Made by a program: the position numbers and the translations under genes. This document shows positions 44,446 to 55,899 of a stretch of 64,000 bases of DNA, piece by piece (within the stretch, counting starts at the first letter, position 1; the number at the start of each line of letters is the position of its first letter). The notes under the pieces are model-generated. The model worked only from the letters and a program-made list of their open reading frames with translations. It was not told where the DNA came from and made no database searches. This DNA comes from Hydnum rufescens UP504. Its lineage: Eukaryota; Basidiomycota; Agaricomycetes; Cantharellales; Hydnaceae. The stretch covers positions 1 to 64,000 of the forward strand of contig MU129087.1 in assembly GCA_014904985.1 (NCBI GenBank), written 5' to 3'.

Positions 44446-44930
44446 TGTCAGGGCAACACTGCTGTCAAGGCCACAAACAGAAAGAGAGAGAGAAGAGGTG
44501 AATTAACCACACATGCCTATTGCAGTGGAAATCCTAAGCATACAGCAACAACCAAACAGCTATGCACAAGACTTGCACCTATTGCAGTAGAAATCCTAAG
44601 AGATCAAAACTGAGGATCATCCAACTGTGAAGGGCTATAAATACTTTTCCTTCTATGCAGCCACCAGCTTTCAGAGCCTTCCACCAACTTCCATAACCTT
44701 CTGGATCTTCCTAAAGTGCAGCCTCCCCACCCTTCCTGACTAACCCTTACTCATCCTTCATGCATCCCTCCACATGTCCCATGCCCAACTTCCAAGTATG
44801 CCATGCTCATAGTCAATATCTCAAAGGTTGCCCATGTGTGGGCAAGCCAAAGGTGTCAAAGGACTGTAGTGATGGCAAGGGGTAGGGGATTGGAATGGGT
44901 GATGATGATGGTGGAGGAGGCATTGATCAT
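44446..44930 (-). repeat. Old LTR-A 3' fragment, minus strand
   Basis: Begins TGTCAGGGCAACACTG (complement of an LTR 3' end) and runs to about LTR position 320. It includes the complement of the TATA region (ctataaatac) and of the U3-frame tail. CpG-free and clearly older than the element beside it. The join at 44930 with the plus-strand LTR is abrupt. Confidence 0.7.
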
Positions 44931-45630
44931 CCTTTGCAATTATTGGCATTTCTCTTTCTATTATTGCCCTCTGTTCTATCAGGCCTTCGGCCAGCGGGCT
45001 ATGGGATGGTTAGTCAACAGTTGGCACATTGGCGCCCTTGTCAGCACTGTCGTTTCTCACTCCCCATTTGAGTCCCATGAGTTGCCAATCCCGACTCCCC
45101 CTCCTCTCCTCTACCCCCAGTCCCTGAATCCACATCACCTGTCCCAATCCATACTCCATCCACATCATTACGGTCATTTGACACTTTGGACACCTTTGGA
45201 GTACAGGCATACACTGCCTTGGAAGTACATTAACTAAGGGGGATACATATGGAAGTTGGGGCATAGCCATGTGGAGGTGCGCACAGGATTGTACACATGG
45301 CTGCATCAGCTTAGTGAGGCTTAGTGATGGTGGCTGTGGAGGCTGACTGATGGGCTGTGGAGCCGCATTCTAGGAGGATCCGGAAAGTTTATGGAAGACG
45401 GCGGAAGGCTCTGGAAGGTTGGAGGCTGTGTGCAGGAAATAGTATTTATAGCCCTTTGCAGTTGGGGGATCACCAGTTTTGATCTCTCAGGATTCCCACT
45501 GCGATAGGTGCGAGACTTGTGTGTCCCTTGTTGTGTGGTGTATACTCAGGATTCCCACTTGCAATAGCATGTGGTTAATTAATCTCTTTCCTCTTTCTGT
45601 TTGTGGCTTTGATGGCAGTGTCCCCTGACA
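44931..45630 (+). repeat. Left LTR of second element, 5'-truncated
   Basis: Starts at the equivalent of LTR position ~140 (catccttgccattattgg, here with extra bases) and ends ccctgaca. TATA and duplicated ctcaggattcccact are present. Many one-base indels. Confidence 0.85.
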
Positions 45631-45694
45631 GAAGATGAAACTCACTCTTCGACCCCACAAAATCTTCATTATCCTTCTACCTCCCTCCTCGTCA

Positions 45695-46861
45695 ATGGAC
45701 GAAAATCCCTGCTGATGCCTTCTCTGTCATTTGGCACTGCTGGAGAAGGCCTTTGTCAAATGAGGAGCACAACAATGATGGTAGAGCAGTTGGAGCACAG
45801 AACCTGTACTCCAGAACCTAGTGAGCTTGCCTTCCAGACCGATGCCTCTTCTCGTGAAACTCTGATGGGGCTGAAGTTGAGAGCAATCACCAAGACTGTT
45901 GTCGAGAACCTCCTGCTCCTGTTTTGGAGTTCTCCTGCTTTCCTTGGCCACTACTCCTTCTATCTCCTGCACGTCCCAAAGGGCAGCTGTCCAGAGTCTT
46001 TGGTGGTAGTTGCAGAAGGCTGATTCCTTCCTCTGTGCTCTCAAACTTAACGTTGCTATTCGACCCAGACTCCTTTCCAGTGATCAAGACAAAGATCCTC
46101 TATGCCCTCTCCTCACAATGCAAGGAGGCAGTGCTGTGTGATTGGGCTTCCAACTACACATGCGCTATCCTTGATGGCGATTCTCCCTTCCTTGATTGGG
46201 AACCTTTTGACCCGCTTTTGAGCACGCCTTTCGGGATGCTGGACCGAGAGGTCATGCCCGTCGTGAACTTCATACCTTGAACGATGCACTCAAGGGATGA
46301 CAGCTGAGGAGTATAAATGGCCTTTGAGGCCATATATGGGAGAGGCTTTAATGATGGAGCCTTGATGGATCTTATGAGAATGGACTGCTCCATAAGCTTG
46401 GTCGAGAAGATACACTCAACACCCTCCCTATGTCCCTTCAGAATGGAAGGCAAAGCACCGCATTTGATAAGTTGTGGTGTCGCATTTAATGAACAGCCTC
46501 CTTCTCTCCCCCAACCCTTGCAGGACAATCATCCAAACAATTAGACCTTTCCGCCTCCCACTACTACTCTCAAACTCTTCCAACCCTTCCGTCCTGCTGC
46601 TGCTGGTGCCCTCTCTCCTTCCACTATGACCATACATTGCTAGACTCCATCGTCATCAGAATAATCCTCGCAGAGTTGCTGGTCTGTTGCTGGAATTGTA
46701 AAACCCGGCACATTGCCAGAGGACTGCCTGAGCCCCACGCTCTCATTCAGTATGAGGTGCTCTGTATCTGAGAGATGGGATGAAGTGGTAAGAAAGTTCA
46801 TGCTACTCTGGCACCAAATCTGGCTGGAGGATGGAAAGAGGGTGTGGCAAAGGATTTTTAA
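45695..46861 (+). pseudogene. gag: Gag of second element
   Basis: ATG at 45695 (MDENPC..., frame lost after four codons by an inserted A) to the equivalent of the gag TAA at 46859. The whole gag is recognisable at the DNA level but no frame runs longer than about 75 codons. The zinc-knuckle DNA (ctggaattgta..aacccgg) is damaged by two deletions. Confidence 0.8.
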
Positions 46862-46919
46862 AGATGCCTGACAGTGAAAGGCACACCCTGTTCACAACCG
46901 ATTCTTCTTCTTTTGACTT

Positions 46920-49900
46920 GTACAGTAGGATCCCACAATGGATATGTTTGATCCCATTGGACATTGATGCGCTACATGAAGAGTAAGACGTGTCATTATC
47001 CACAAGCCCGCCAACTCTCTACTCTATTCCACACACCTTCGCCAGCTACTGAGTTGACAAGGTCCCATCTACAGACCCTAGACAGTTGCGCCGTACTGGC
47101 AGTTGATGCCTGCTTGATTCTGGAGCCGACAGGGATGGTTCACGATTCAGGGAGTTTGTCAAGTCCAAATTTTCATCGGCAACTCCTGCAGCTGATTCCC
47201 GTTTACAACATTGATGCACCTCAATGACGCTGGCTCAGTTCAAGAAGAAGTTGGTCTCCTGATGCGCTTTGCGGACATTCGAGAAAGTACTTTTGCTGTG
47301 ACTAGCTGGGACGGGTTTCCCCTCATTGTAGGCACACCTGGGCTTGTTCATCATAAACCCTGAATATCAACTGGTCAATGGTAAGGTGGCAATGACACGG
47401 TGTCCTGATGGATGGTGGGTTGTGACGCATCTGCATTGATCTTAGAAAGGAATACTCTGGAGCGCACGCCTTAACCCCTCTGCATCTGTATCTCACCTGG
47501 TCCTCTTCCATCGCAACAGTCGCAAGGAGACCTATCCTATCTTTGCCAGTCAGTCCCTCCAGGCAAACGCAGGAGATGGCATCTCAGGGCAGTATGCCAA
47601 CCCGTTGAAGGCCCGAGGGAGATTCGCAAGGGTTGATAGAAATTCGCCACAACCACCACTTTTCCCCATTGTCTTCGCTTGACCAGACCGTGCCCTCGCC
47701 TCCCTCTTTCATAGAAAGCCTCAGTCCAGTGTTTTCAAAGAAAACGGTGAGAGCTCGGCCTTGTGGATAACCGGGGAAAGATGTGACAGGGAAGATTGTC
47801 TTTTGTTAGTCTTCCTTCCCCTGAAGCATATCTCTGCAACCAAATCATATATCCACCAGCCTCGCCCTGAGCAGCAAGAAGACCTTTAAGAAGCGCCCTT
47901 TGAGAAATGGTGCCCCACAGTACCACACTTCCATTGTGTCTTTGTAAGGAACCTTTGTTGCCTTCCCCATCTCCCTAGGACCATGCTATTGAGCTAAAAG
48001 AGAACATTGCGCATACTGGGGGTGAAAGTATACACCTGTATCCCCATGACAGCTAGGAGATGGATGCTTCTTGAGGAAGCACCTAGAGACTGGCGAATCG
48101 GCCCATCCAAGTCAACCATAGCCTGCCCTGTCTTCTTTGTCAAAAAGAAGGATGGAGGCCTACGCTTTGTCCAGGAATTATCGGAAGCTAACACTGCTTG
48201 GTGAAAATGCTTAATCCCTCCCCTTGGGACACGACATCTTTAAATTGAGTCACTCGGGCCAGTTTCTTCACAAGAAAAAAAAAATGTGGAGTGCGATGGG
48301 GCTACAACATATTTGGGGATGCGCGAAGGAGATGAATGTGAGGCAGCTATTCCGCACCAACCGAGGACTCTTTGAACCACTTGCATGTTCTTTGGGCTGA
48401 CTAAGCCCTGCCAACTTTCAACCATTGTGTCACTCTTCAAAGATCTTGTCGCAGAAGGAGGTAAGCCATGTACATGGATGATATTCTGGTTTTACTGAAA
48501 CACTTGCCCAAACACTACGAGGTAGTAAAAAGTCTCCAAATTTCCTGCAACGAAAAATAATCTGTTCCTCAACGCTGAAAAGTTTCCCTTCAGAGCTGGA
48601 CACCCATGGAGTATCTTGATTATCCTATCCCCAGACAAGTTGGAATGTCCGTTAAGGTTGTGGATGTTCGGGGAATGGCCATCTCCTACCAACGTAAAGA
48701 GGTTCTTCATTCCTTGGCATTTGTCCAACTTTTACGGACGCTTCATCAAATAAATTTCTACATAGTTGCCCATCCCTTCAACAACTCACTTGGAAAGAGC
48801 CCATGGAAATGGCTGAGGATCAGCATGAAGGCTTTGATCAACTAAAGACAGCCATCACCTCAACGGCCCCATTTCTTGTGCATCCTGGATCGATTGCCCT
48901 ACCATCTGGAAGCGATAGTTTCTGATTTTGCTACGGGGGCTGTCTTCCCCAAGCTAAGGGGATGATGACAAGGTGGCACCAGTGGGATTTATTTCCAAAA
49001 AGTCCATGATGGGAGTGCAATTATGAAATCATGACAAAGGCTATTGGGCAATCATCCATGGCTTACAAGGAATTTTGACACCTCCTCAAGGACAGCACAC
49101 TGCCAAGTAGAAATGTCTTGACTGCTCACCGCAATCTTGTTATTCATGACGCCCATCTCTCAAGTTGGCGACAGGCATGCTGGTCCTTGTTCTTATCCTG
49201 TTTTGATTTCCACATCACCCACCGCCTGGAAAGGTTCCACTAAACCTGAGTGGCCTTATCTTCCCAGCTGATCATCATTTTCATGGGGAGAAAGATAACC
49301 AAAATCAGACCCTTCTCCCCACCCAAGCTCTTCCAGATTAAGGCAACAGAACGTTGCCAATACAGGGTCTTGGGGCTGGTTTCCAGTGGAGGATCATGAC
49401 TCAAAGGACTGAGATGATCATTGGCCAGGCAATAAAGAATCTGGATGGATCTGGGAGGATGGTTGGTTGTAATCTGATGGGCTTATCCTCCTCCAAGGAA
49501 AGTTTAATGTCCCACTTCACTCCCAAGTGTGTGTCTGACATTGTCAAGGCTTCATCATTACACTCCTGTGGCTGGGACCTGGGTCGATGGAAGACAGTTG
49601 AGCTAGTAACTCGCACATTACTGGTGGCCAGGAATTACACGATATATGCGACTATGTATGGGGGTGTGACAGATGCAATCGCACTAAAACATTCCCCACC
49701 ATGCACTGGGAAACTCCAACCAAATTGGGTTCCAGATCATCGATGGCAAATCATCACCACAGACTTCATCACAGCCCTCCCACTCAGTCGGGGATATAAT
49801 GCAATTTGGGTAGTGGTTGACTGCCTATCCAAACGAATGCATGCAATCCCAACTACAGATGAGGTTGACTCTGTAGGATTGCTCAACTCTATCGCAACCA

Positions 49901-50945
49901 ATGTTTGGAAGCATCATGGCTTACCTGAAGAGATTATCAGTGATCGGGGACCCAGTTTGCATCCTCCTTTAGAAGGAACTCATATCGTCTCCTTGGCATT
50001 CACACTTCCCTGTCTACAGCATACCATCCTCAACTGATGGTCAGACTGAGCGAGTCAATCAGGAAATCGAACAATATCTATGCCTCTTCGTCAATGAGAG
50101 GCAGGATGATTGGTATTGACTGGATGGCATTAGCAGAGTTCACCTATAATAATCGCATTCACTCTGCCCACCAACACTCTCCTTTTGAACTCGATACAGG
50201 CCAACACCCACGTCTGGGCACAGAGCCTACTCGGGAAACCCACCTGGAAGCTGTTGATGAGTTTGTGAAAGTATGAAGCAAGCCACAGAAGAGGCCAAGT
50301 CTGCTCTTCACCAAGCACCACATGACATGGCATGCTTCTATGATGCTCATCGCCAAACTGCACCCAGTTATGAAAGGGGATAAAGTTTGGTTGATGCAGA
50401 AAACATCACAATGACGCGCCCTACCAAAGAAGTTTGATGACAAGTGGTTTGGTCCCTTCCCGATTGACAAAGTTATCTTGCCATTGGCCTATCGGCTAAA
50501 ACTCACCTGGAACTCCAACGAGTCCCCCAGTGGTCCATGTCAGCAAACTCCGCCCATTCATACCTGATTGTATTCCTGAGCGACATCAACCCCAGTACCA
50601 AACCAATCATTATGCAAAGGGTGACACGAATATGAGGTTGAGACATTTTGGACAGTCGTCTCTATCATACAAAACTGCAATACCTCATTAAATGGAAGGC
50701 TATGGCCAGAGGAAAACAGTTGGGAACCAGAATCGAACCTTGGCAAACTCTAAACGGCTCCTGGATGACTTCCATCGCCTCCATCAAAACTCCCCCATCG
50801 TATTGCCCTGCTATCTGGGATACCCTACCTTTCAACCACTTCAAAAATTTTACTGAGGTCCCCAGCATACTTTATTTGACTGGACTAAGGAAAACTCATC
50901 ATGACGCCGAGTCCTAAAAGGGGGGTAATGTCCAGGATCAAATTT
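46920..50945 (+). pseudogene. pol: Pol of second element
   Basis: Protease, RT, RNase H, integrase and chromodomain are all traceable against 39016-43088. A short duplication-like insertion (agaaaaaaaaaatgtgg) sits at about 48273. The integrase part around 49710-50270 is the cleanest (QPNWVPDHRWQIITTDFITA, DCLSKRMHAIPTTDEVD). The four-T run at 47290 and the cactcagtcgg at 49782 show the unshifted versions of two frameshifts in the complete element. Confidence 0.85.
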
Positions 50946-51765
50946 GACATTTGCTTCTGCCTAAGGACTTACCCATCAGAGTATCATTCTTCATCAACTC
51001 TATCATATGGCACCTACTTCTTCAAATGCTCTTGTCCTCTCTCCCTCCATTCACTAAGGGGGTTATTGTCATCCTTGCCATTATTGGCATTTCTCTTATT
51101 ATTATTGCCCTTGTTCTATCGGCCTCGGCAATGGGCTATGGGCTGGGTAGTCAACCAGTGGCAGCATTGGCACCCTTGTCAGCACCTGTCATTCCCTCAC
51201 TCCCCACGTGAGTCCATGGAGTTGCCAATCCAGACTCCCCTCCTCCTCCTCTGCCCCCAGTCCCTGAATCCCACTCACCTGTCCCAATCCATACTCCATC
51301 CACATTGTTACGGTCCTTTGACACTTTGGACACCTTTGGAGTACCCAGGCATACACTGCCTTGGAAGTACATATGCTAGGGGGATAAAATATGGAAGTTG
51401 GGGCATAGCCATGTGGAGGTGCGCCAGGATTCGTAACATGGCTGCATCAGCTTAGTGAGGCTTAGTGATGGTGGCTGTGGAGGCTGACTGATGGGATGCG
51501 GAGCCGGCATTCTAGGAGGGATCTGGAAAGTTATGGAAGACGGCCAGAAGGCTCTGGAAGGTTGGAGGCTGTGTGCAGGAAATAGTATTTATACCCTTTG
51601 CAGTTGGGGATCACCAGTTTTGATCTCTCAGGATTCCCACTGTGATAGGTGCGAGACTTGTGTGTCCTTGTTGTGTGTGTATACTCAGGATTCCCACTGC
51701 AATAGCATGTGGTTAATTAATCTCTTTCCTCTTTCTGTTTGCTTTCGATGGCAGTGTCCCCTGAC
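50929..51765 (+). repeat. Right LTR of second element
   Basis: Starts TGTCCAGGATC (one inserted C) and ends cccctgac. It contains the damaged U3 frame near 51007-51377 (GVIVILAIIGISLIIIALVL is readable). It is followed without a gap by an inverted LTR fragment. Confidence 0.85.
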
Positions 51766-51903
51766 TGAACCCCCTTAGTGAATGGAGGGAGAGAGGACAT
51801 GAGAGCATTTGAAGAAGTAGGTGCCATATGATAGAGTTGATGAAGAATGATACTCTGATGGGTAAGTCCTTAGGCAGAAGCAAATGTCAATTTGATCCTG
51901 ACA
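51766..51903 (-). repeat. LTR-A first 135 bp, inverted
   Basis: The complement of LTR positions 1-135, ending gatcctgaca. This is almost exactly the piece missing from the left LTR of the second element, here placed inverted at its right side. Confidence 0.8.
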
Positions 51904-52640
51904 CCCCAATGGCCAACTTAGCTACTAGAATGTGGGCTAACCCTAACCCCCTAGTCCCACCATCACCATAATTAGCATATTTGGCTGCTTACTAATCATG
52001 CTTACATATGTCTATGTAAGCATGATTAGTCAGCAGACCCTCAAACCACTTTGCTGGCAGGAAACATCTGCATTGGCCCCTCCAGGTGAGATATATAGTG
52101 TTGCCAGCTCCTACCCCTCCTCAGTATAATGAGAATGTGACAAGGAGATTTCCTCAATGTCTGTCACCTCACTGACCCCCATCTATGGCAGCACAGTTGT
52201 CAGACCTGCATTGAAGTATACTATTTGCAACACCTAATCATAGTCAGTCCTCAGCATCTCCATCCCATATTCAAATATCATACCCTATCCTTTAGTTCAG
52301 CTGTATCAAAATCTGAAGGAGATTGCTTGTATGTGCATGCAAAGCACTTCTCCAGTGCATGCAACCACATGTCTTCCCTGCCAGTGATGTACCATTCAAT
52401 GCATTGACTTGCAGTTCCTCCATGTCCTTTCACAGGGAAGGCATTCACTGTTGCCAACCCTTTCACAATTGGAATGTGCTGAAACACTCTGTTAGACACA
52501 ATCACACTCTAACTGCTTGCACCCTTACAATGTATACTGTGTTTACCCAGTTTTGAACTGTTTGGGTGTACATCTCTCCAGTCACCATTGGAACCAATTT
52601 TGGTGTCAGCAATTACCCATCATTGAATGGTTATCCATCT
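51904..52640. other. Anonymous stretch with hairpin
   Basis: CpG-poor. It contains a 23-bp hairpin (51986-52035) and a short ctaaccctaaccccc run at 51937. Overlapping short frames at 52225-52556 lack motifs. Confidence 0.35.
51986..52035. repeat. 23-bp inverted repeat hairpin
   Basis: Arms 51986-52008 (tgcttactaatcatgcttac, then ata) and 52013-52035 pair with a single mismatch around the loop tgtc. Inner 17 bp perfect. Confidence 0.8.
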
Positions 52641-52662
52641 GTACTAAATCTCATCAATCTCT

Positions 52663-53049
52663 TTACTCACTTCCCTTTGTTTCATTGTCCATCCCTCCAG
52701 TGAGGATTGAGTAGGCAATGAAATGAAAGCTGGCACTCTTAGAGTCATGGTGAGTCTGGAGGGCCCCCCACATCTTCTTAGCATCCCCAACATGGGGCAA
52801 AAGGATGCCTTGCTGTTCAGGTTCAACAGAAAAGAGGATTGCAACAGCAGTGGCATTGAGTTTATTGAGATAGTCTTCAAGCTTGTCAGGGTCCTGTGGG
52901 GGAGAGAAGGAGGGTTGTATCTGATGACAGGCTCCAATGGTCTGAAGATGGCCTTGCATAAACTTAGCCCATTGCTGATAGTTGGTATTGTTGAGCAGCA
53001 GACACATGGGAGTTCTCAGGCTGTTGTGAGGCAACTTGGATCTCTGCAA
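52663..53049 (-). pseudogene. Copia-type Gag fragment
   Basis: Minus-strand frame with LLNNTNYQQWAKFMQGHLQT, then ATAVAILFSVEPEQQGILLP and KKMWGALQTHHDSKSASFHF. This is the NYxxW...W--L---H pattern of Ty1/copia Gag (UBN2-like) proteins. It stops after about 128 codons, just where family members continue (YSILTGGMD). Neither LTRs nor pol are nearby, so it is a fragment. Confidence 0.6.
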
Positions 53050-53384
53050 GAACAGAAAGTTGGAGGAGGTTGAAGGATGGTCTGTTTAGGATCAAGGCAC
53101 ATTTTGACTAGTGTTTTGAATAAGGGATCAGCATTCCAATCCTGAGGTGCATTGTACCTGTGATGAAGGACAGCTATAGTGGTGTGATGGATGGCAGTTG
53201 GGATACTATGTGAGGATTTTTTGATAGCATTATCCAATTCTGCCAATGTTTCCCACAATTCAATCCACTGCTCACTGAACAGTGATGCCATCATGATGGA
53301 ATCTCTTGGGATCAGGTATTGAGCAGAGAGATGCCAGGAATCAAGATGCCATTGCTGAATAAGTTTTCCATTGCTTGACTGCAT
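53016..53384 (-). other. Unrecognised 122-codon frame upstream of copia gag
   Basis: Minus-strand frame overlapping the start of the copia-type gag by 34 bp in another frame. Readable parts include SAQYLIPRDSIMMASLFSEQ and TIAVLHHRYNAPQDWNADPL. The composition looks coding, perhaps a different host-gene fragment. Family unknown. Confidence 0.3.
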
Positions 53385-53428
53385 TCAAGGATCAATGAAT
53401 CATTTTCTATGCAAATCCATGCTTCAAT

Positions 53429-54102
53429 TATGGATGCTGCAGTTCAGGTTTAAACCTGTGGAACCGGAGTTTAAACCTGAACCTGACCCAGGTCAGGTTC
53501 CATTGGGGTCAGGTTTCATTTCATTTTCTTCAGGTCAGGTTCAGGTTTTGCCCTTGCCCTGAATCCAAAAACCAGTCTGAAACCAGGTTTAAACCTGAAC
53601 CTGAAAGGTAGGGTGTAGGTTCCATTCCATGTAAATTGACCACTATTCTGGCACCAAATCTGGCAATTTACACATGTGACTATAGTTCTGAAGTCAGAAG
53701 TCACATGACTTGGCCATCAAATGAGGTAATTGGTGCAGTCACAAGTCACATGACAGAATGTAGTGACTAAATACTATCTCTGGAAGATGTGTGAGCAATA
53801 AATTGAAGTGAAGGGGGCCTAGGAAGGAGATGTGGATCTAAAGCAGGATGTAAAGGGAGTGGCAGAGGCAGAGACTTGAGCAGAGGGTGTAGATATTCTG
53901 TAGTACCCCCTGAGAATGTTGGCTTCCCTCATACCTCAGGTTTCAGGTTTAAACCAGGTTTAAACCTGAACCTGACCTGAATGAGACTGAACCTCAGGTC
54001 AGGTTCAGGTTTTGCCCTCACAGGTGATTTTGGAACCTGGTCAGGTTTAGGTTTTACCCAAATTGGGCAAAACCTGACCAAAACCTGACCATGGCAACCA
54101 TA
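53429..54102 (-). mobile_element. hAT-like MITE (TATGG family), copy 3
   Basis: The longest copy, 674 bp, ends TATGGATGCTGCAGTTCAGG and ATGGCAACCATA. Perfect 8-bp target duplication gcttcaat at 53421-53428 and 54103-54110. Same internal order as the copies at 3444 and 12136, including the aaattgaccaYtattctggc and gtcacatgacagaatgtagt blocks. No transposase. Confidence 0.85.
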
Positions 54103-54110
54103 GCTTCAAT

Positions 54111-54960
54111 TCCCATGCTGTCTTTCATTTGCGAATGAGCCCAAAGCCCACAGTGTAGAAGGGTAGGAAACTTAGGGTAAGAAAACACCTAATTTTCATT
54201 ATTTGGACCTTAAGTCCTCAGATAAGCCACCTATATACACAAGCAGACTTGGAGTTGGACAATGGACAGAAACCAGGATGACTAAGAACCAACAAGTCAT
54301 TGACTAATGGAAATTACATCACCTGAAACATGTCATTGTCTAGGCTCCCTAGCAAATCTCATAAATAGATCAAGGACGTTCCAGGCTGGGTGGAGCTTTC
54401 CATAATAGGAAGCAGCCAGCCAGGTCTGGGACCCATCTAAAAATAAAAATCTGTACATTACACCCCAATAATAATAATTTTTTCCCTCTTACCACTACAA
54501 GCCAGACAGTGCTTTGTGAAGCTGTGTGAAGGTATTCCCTGGTCAACACCTAGACCTTGTAAGATTTCTGTCGACTCAGCTTAACAACCAGCTGGCACAA
54601 GAAAGACTGAATTCTGAGACACCAACACCTACCTGAAAATCTGTGGATAGCCAAACCCCTCAGTTTCTGACTCATACCCATCTTGAGGACTGGCAGCTCC
54701 TCTCATCTACCAACTGGCAACTGCTTGAGGACAGTATAATCCTCTCTTCTGAACCCTACCCATTTGACTAATCCTGAAACAGTCAGTCTCAACACTCTTA
54801 TTGCCAGTACAGATAGCCTTCTATCCTAGTACTGTTTCAAAAGCCTACAGGCATTCCCATCTATATTGGGAGGGAAGTACCTGTTTTACCTTGGCATATT
54901 AAGGCAAGGTTTTGAGCTCCAAACTCAAATCCTCCTTAGGTTTCTCACATCCTATATAGA
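54111..54960. other. Anonymous stretch
   Basis: CpG-poor, no motif. A 72-codon plus-strand frame (54866-55084) runs into the LTR-B fragment and is unsupported. Confidence 0.35.
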
Positions 54961-55345
54961 AGAAACCCCTACACATAGGTCTAAATTCCACAAATCTGCA
55001 TCATTCCTTTATTTGTACACAAGCCAATTATTTATTATTCCTCCACAGCACTTCAACAGGCCACACCAAATTACATTTGTTTAAGTCCTACTTGAGTCCA
55101 ATTAATTCTGGACATAATTCAACTTGCCAACCTTCCTTGACCATGGATTAGTCTCTCACTTCTGTCATATGCCTTCTGGATGCCTCAAGGGTGACTCTAA
55201 TGAAATTTTATTATGTCATATGACAATTACACACCCAGACCTTCATCCTGACTTGCAGACTTGTCACATTCTTAATACTCTCAAGGAGTACATGCAGAAT
55301 TCCTCACTCAGTTTTGATTGGATCAACTCAGAAAGATAGTGCCCA
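54961..55345 (+). repeat. LTR-B fragment lacking its 5' end
   Basis: Shares tcattcctttatttgt, ttcaacaggcc, gcctcaagggtga, ctcaaggagta and gatcaactcagaaaga with the copies at 3088 and 9061. The TGTTGG start is not present. Confidence 0.45.
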
Positions 55346-55899
55346 GAAAGCTATGATTCATTCCCTTTGGATGATACCAAACATGAGGTTTGTGCCAGGA
55401 ATTCACTCTTTATTCTATGACATGGGCAAGTGTTGCTTGTAGCATTACATTTCTATCTTGAAAGACCTTCATTCCCTTGGGCCTCAACATTCAGATTGAT
55501 ATTGTTGTCCCTTCCTTTTGTTCTTAATTTCATATCATGGACTGTGGCAGAGTCACTCCTTAGATTCTTGCTTACACTGGACAGAGCCTATCCTAATGGT
55601 AAATGAAGGAGTTGTTTAGCTAGGGAATCACACTCCAGGTTCTCCTCTTGAGAGCCTATCAAAAGCATGATTAGTTTGAGTTGTGCTATGGAATCTACCC
55701 TGACACCAGCGGCAGTTCAACAAGCTTTTCAAACTGGGGATGAGGGGAAAGACAATCAAATGTTGCACTTCATGTGCTGAATATACATTTCCTGAGAACA
55801 ATAAGCTAACTAGAAGAAAGGTGGTATTAAGGCAAAAATGATGAAAAGGAAATTAAGTCAATAGCTGTAAAACTGAAGGAGATATTCAAAATTCAAGTC

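Larger units (their letters stand above)
44931..51765 (+). mobile_element. Second LTR-A element, indel-riddled copy
   Basis: Colinear with 37007-43910. The left LTR lacks its first ~139 bp (44931-45630), then gag, pol, a polypurine tract (50916) and the right LTR (50929-51765). CpGs are retained as in the complete element and substitutions are few. One-base insertions and deletions, however, occur every 10-40 bp over much of its length and fewer near 49760-49860. That pattern is more typical of uncorrected long reads than of natural decay. No target duplication can be defined. Confidence 0.85.

Noticed and set aside
44931..51765. Natural massive frameshifting of the second element
   Set aside because: Indel density without matching substitutions, and intact CpGs, fit sequencing error better; left open as a finding.
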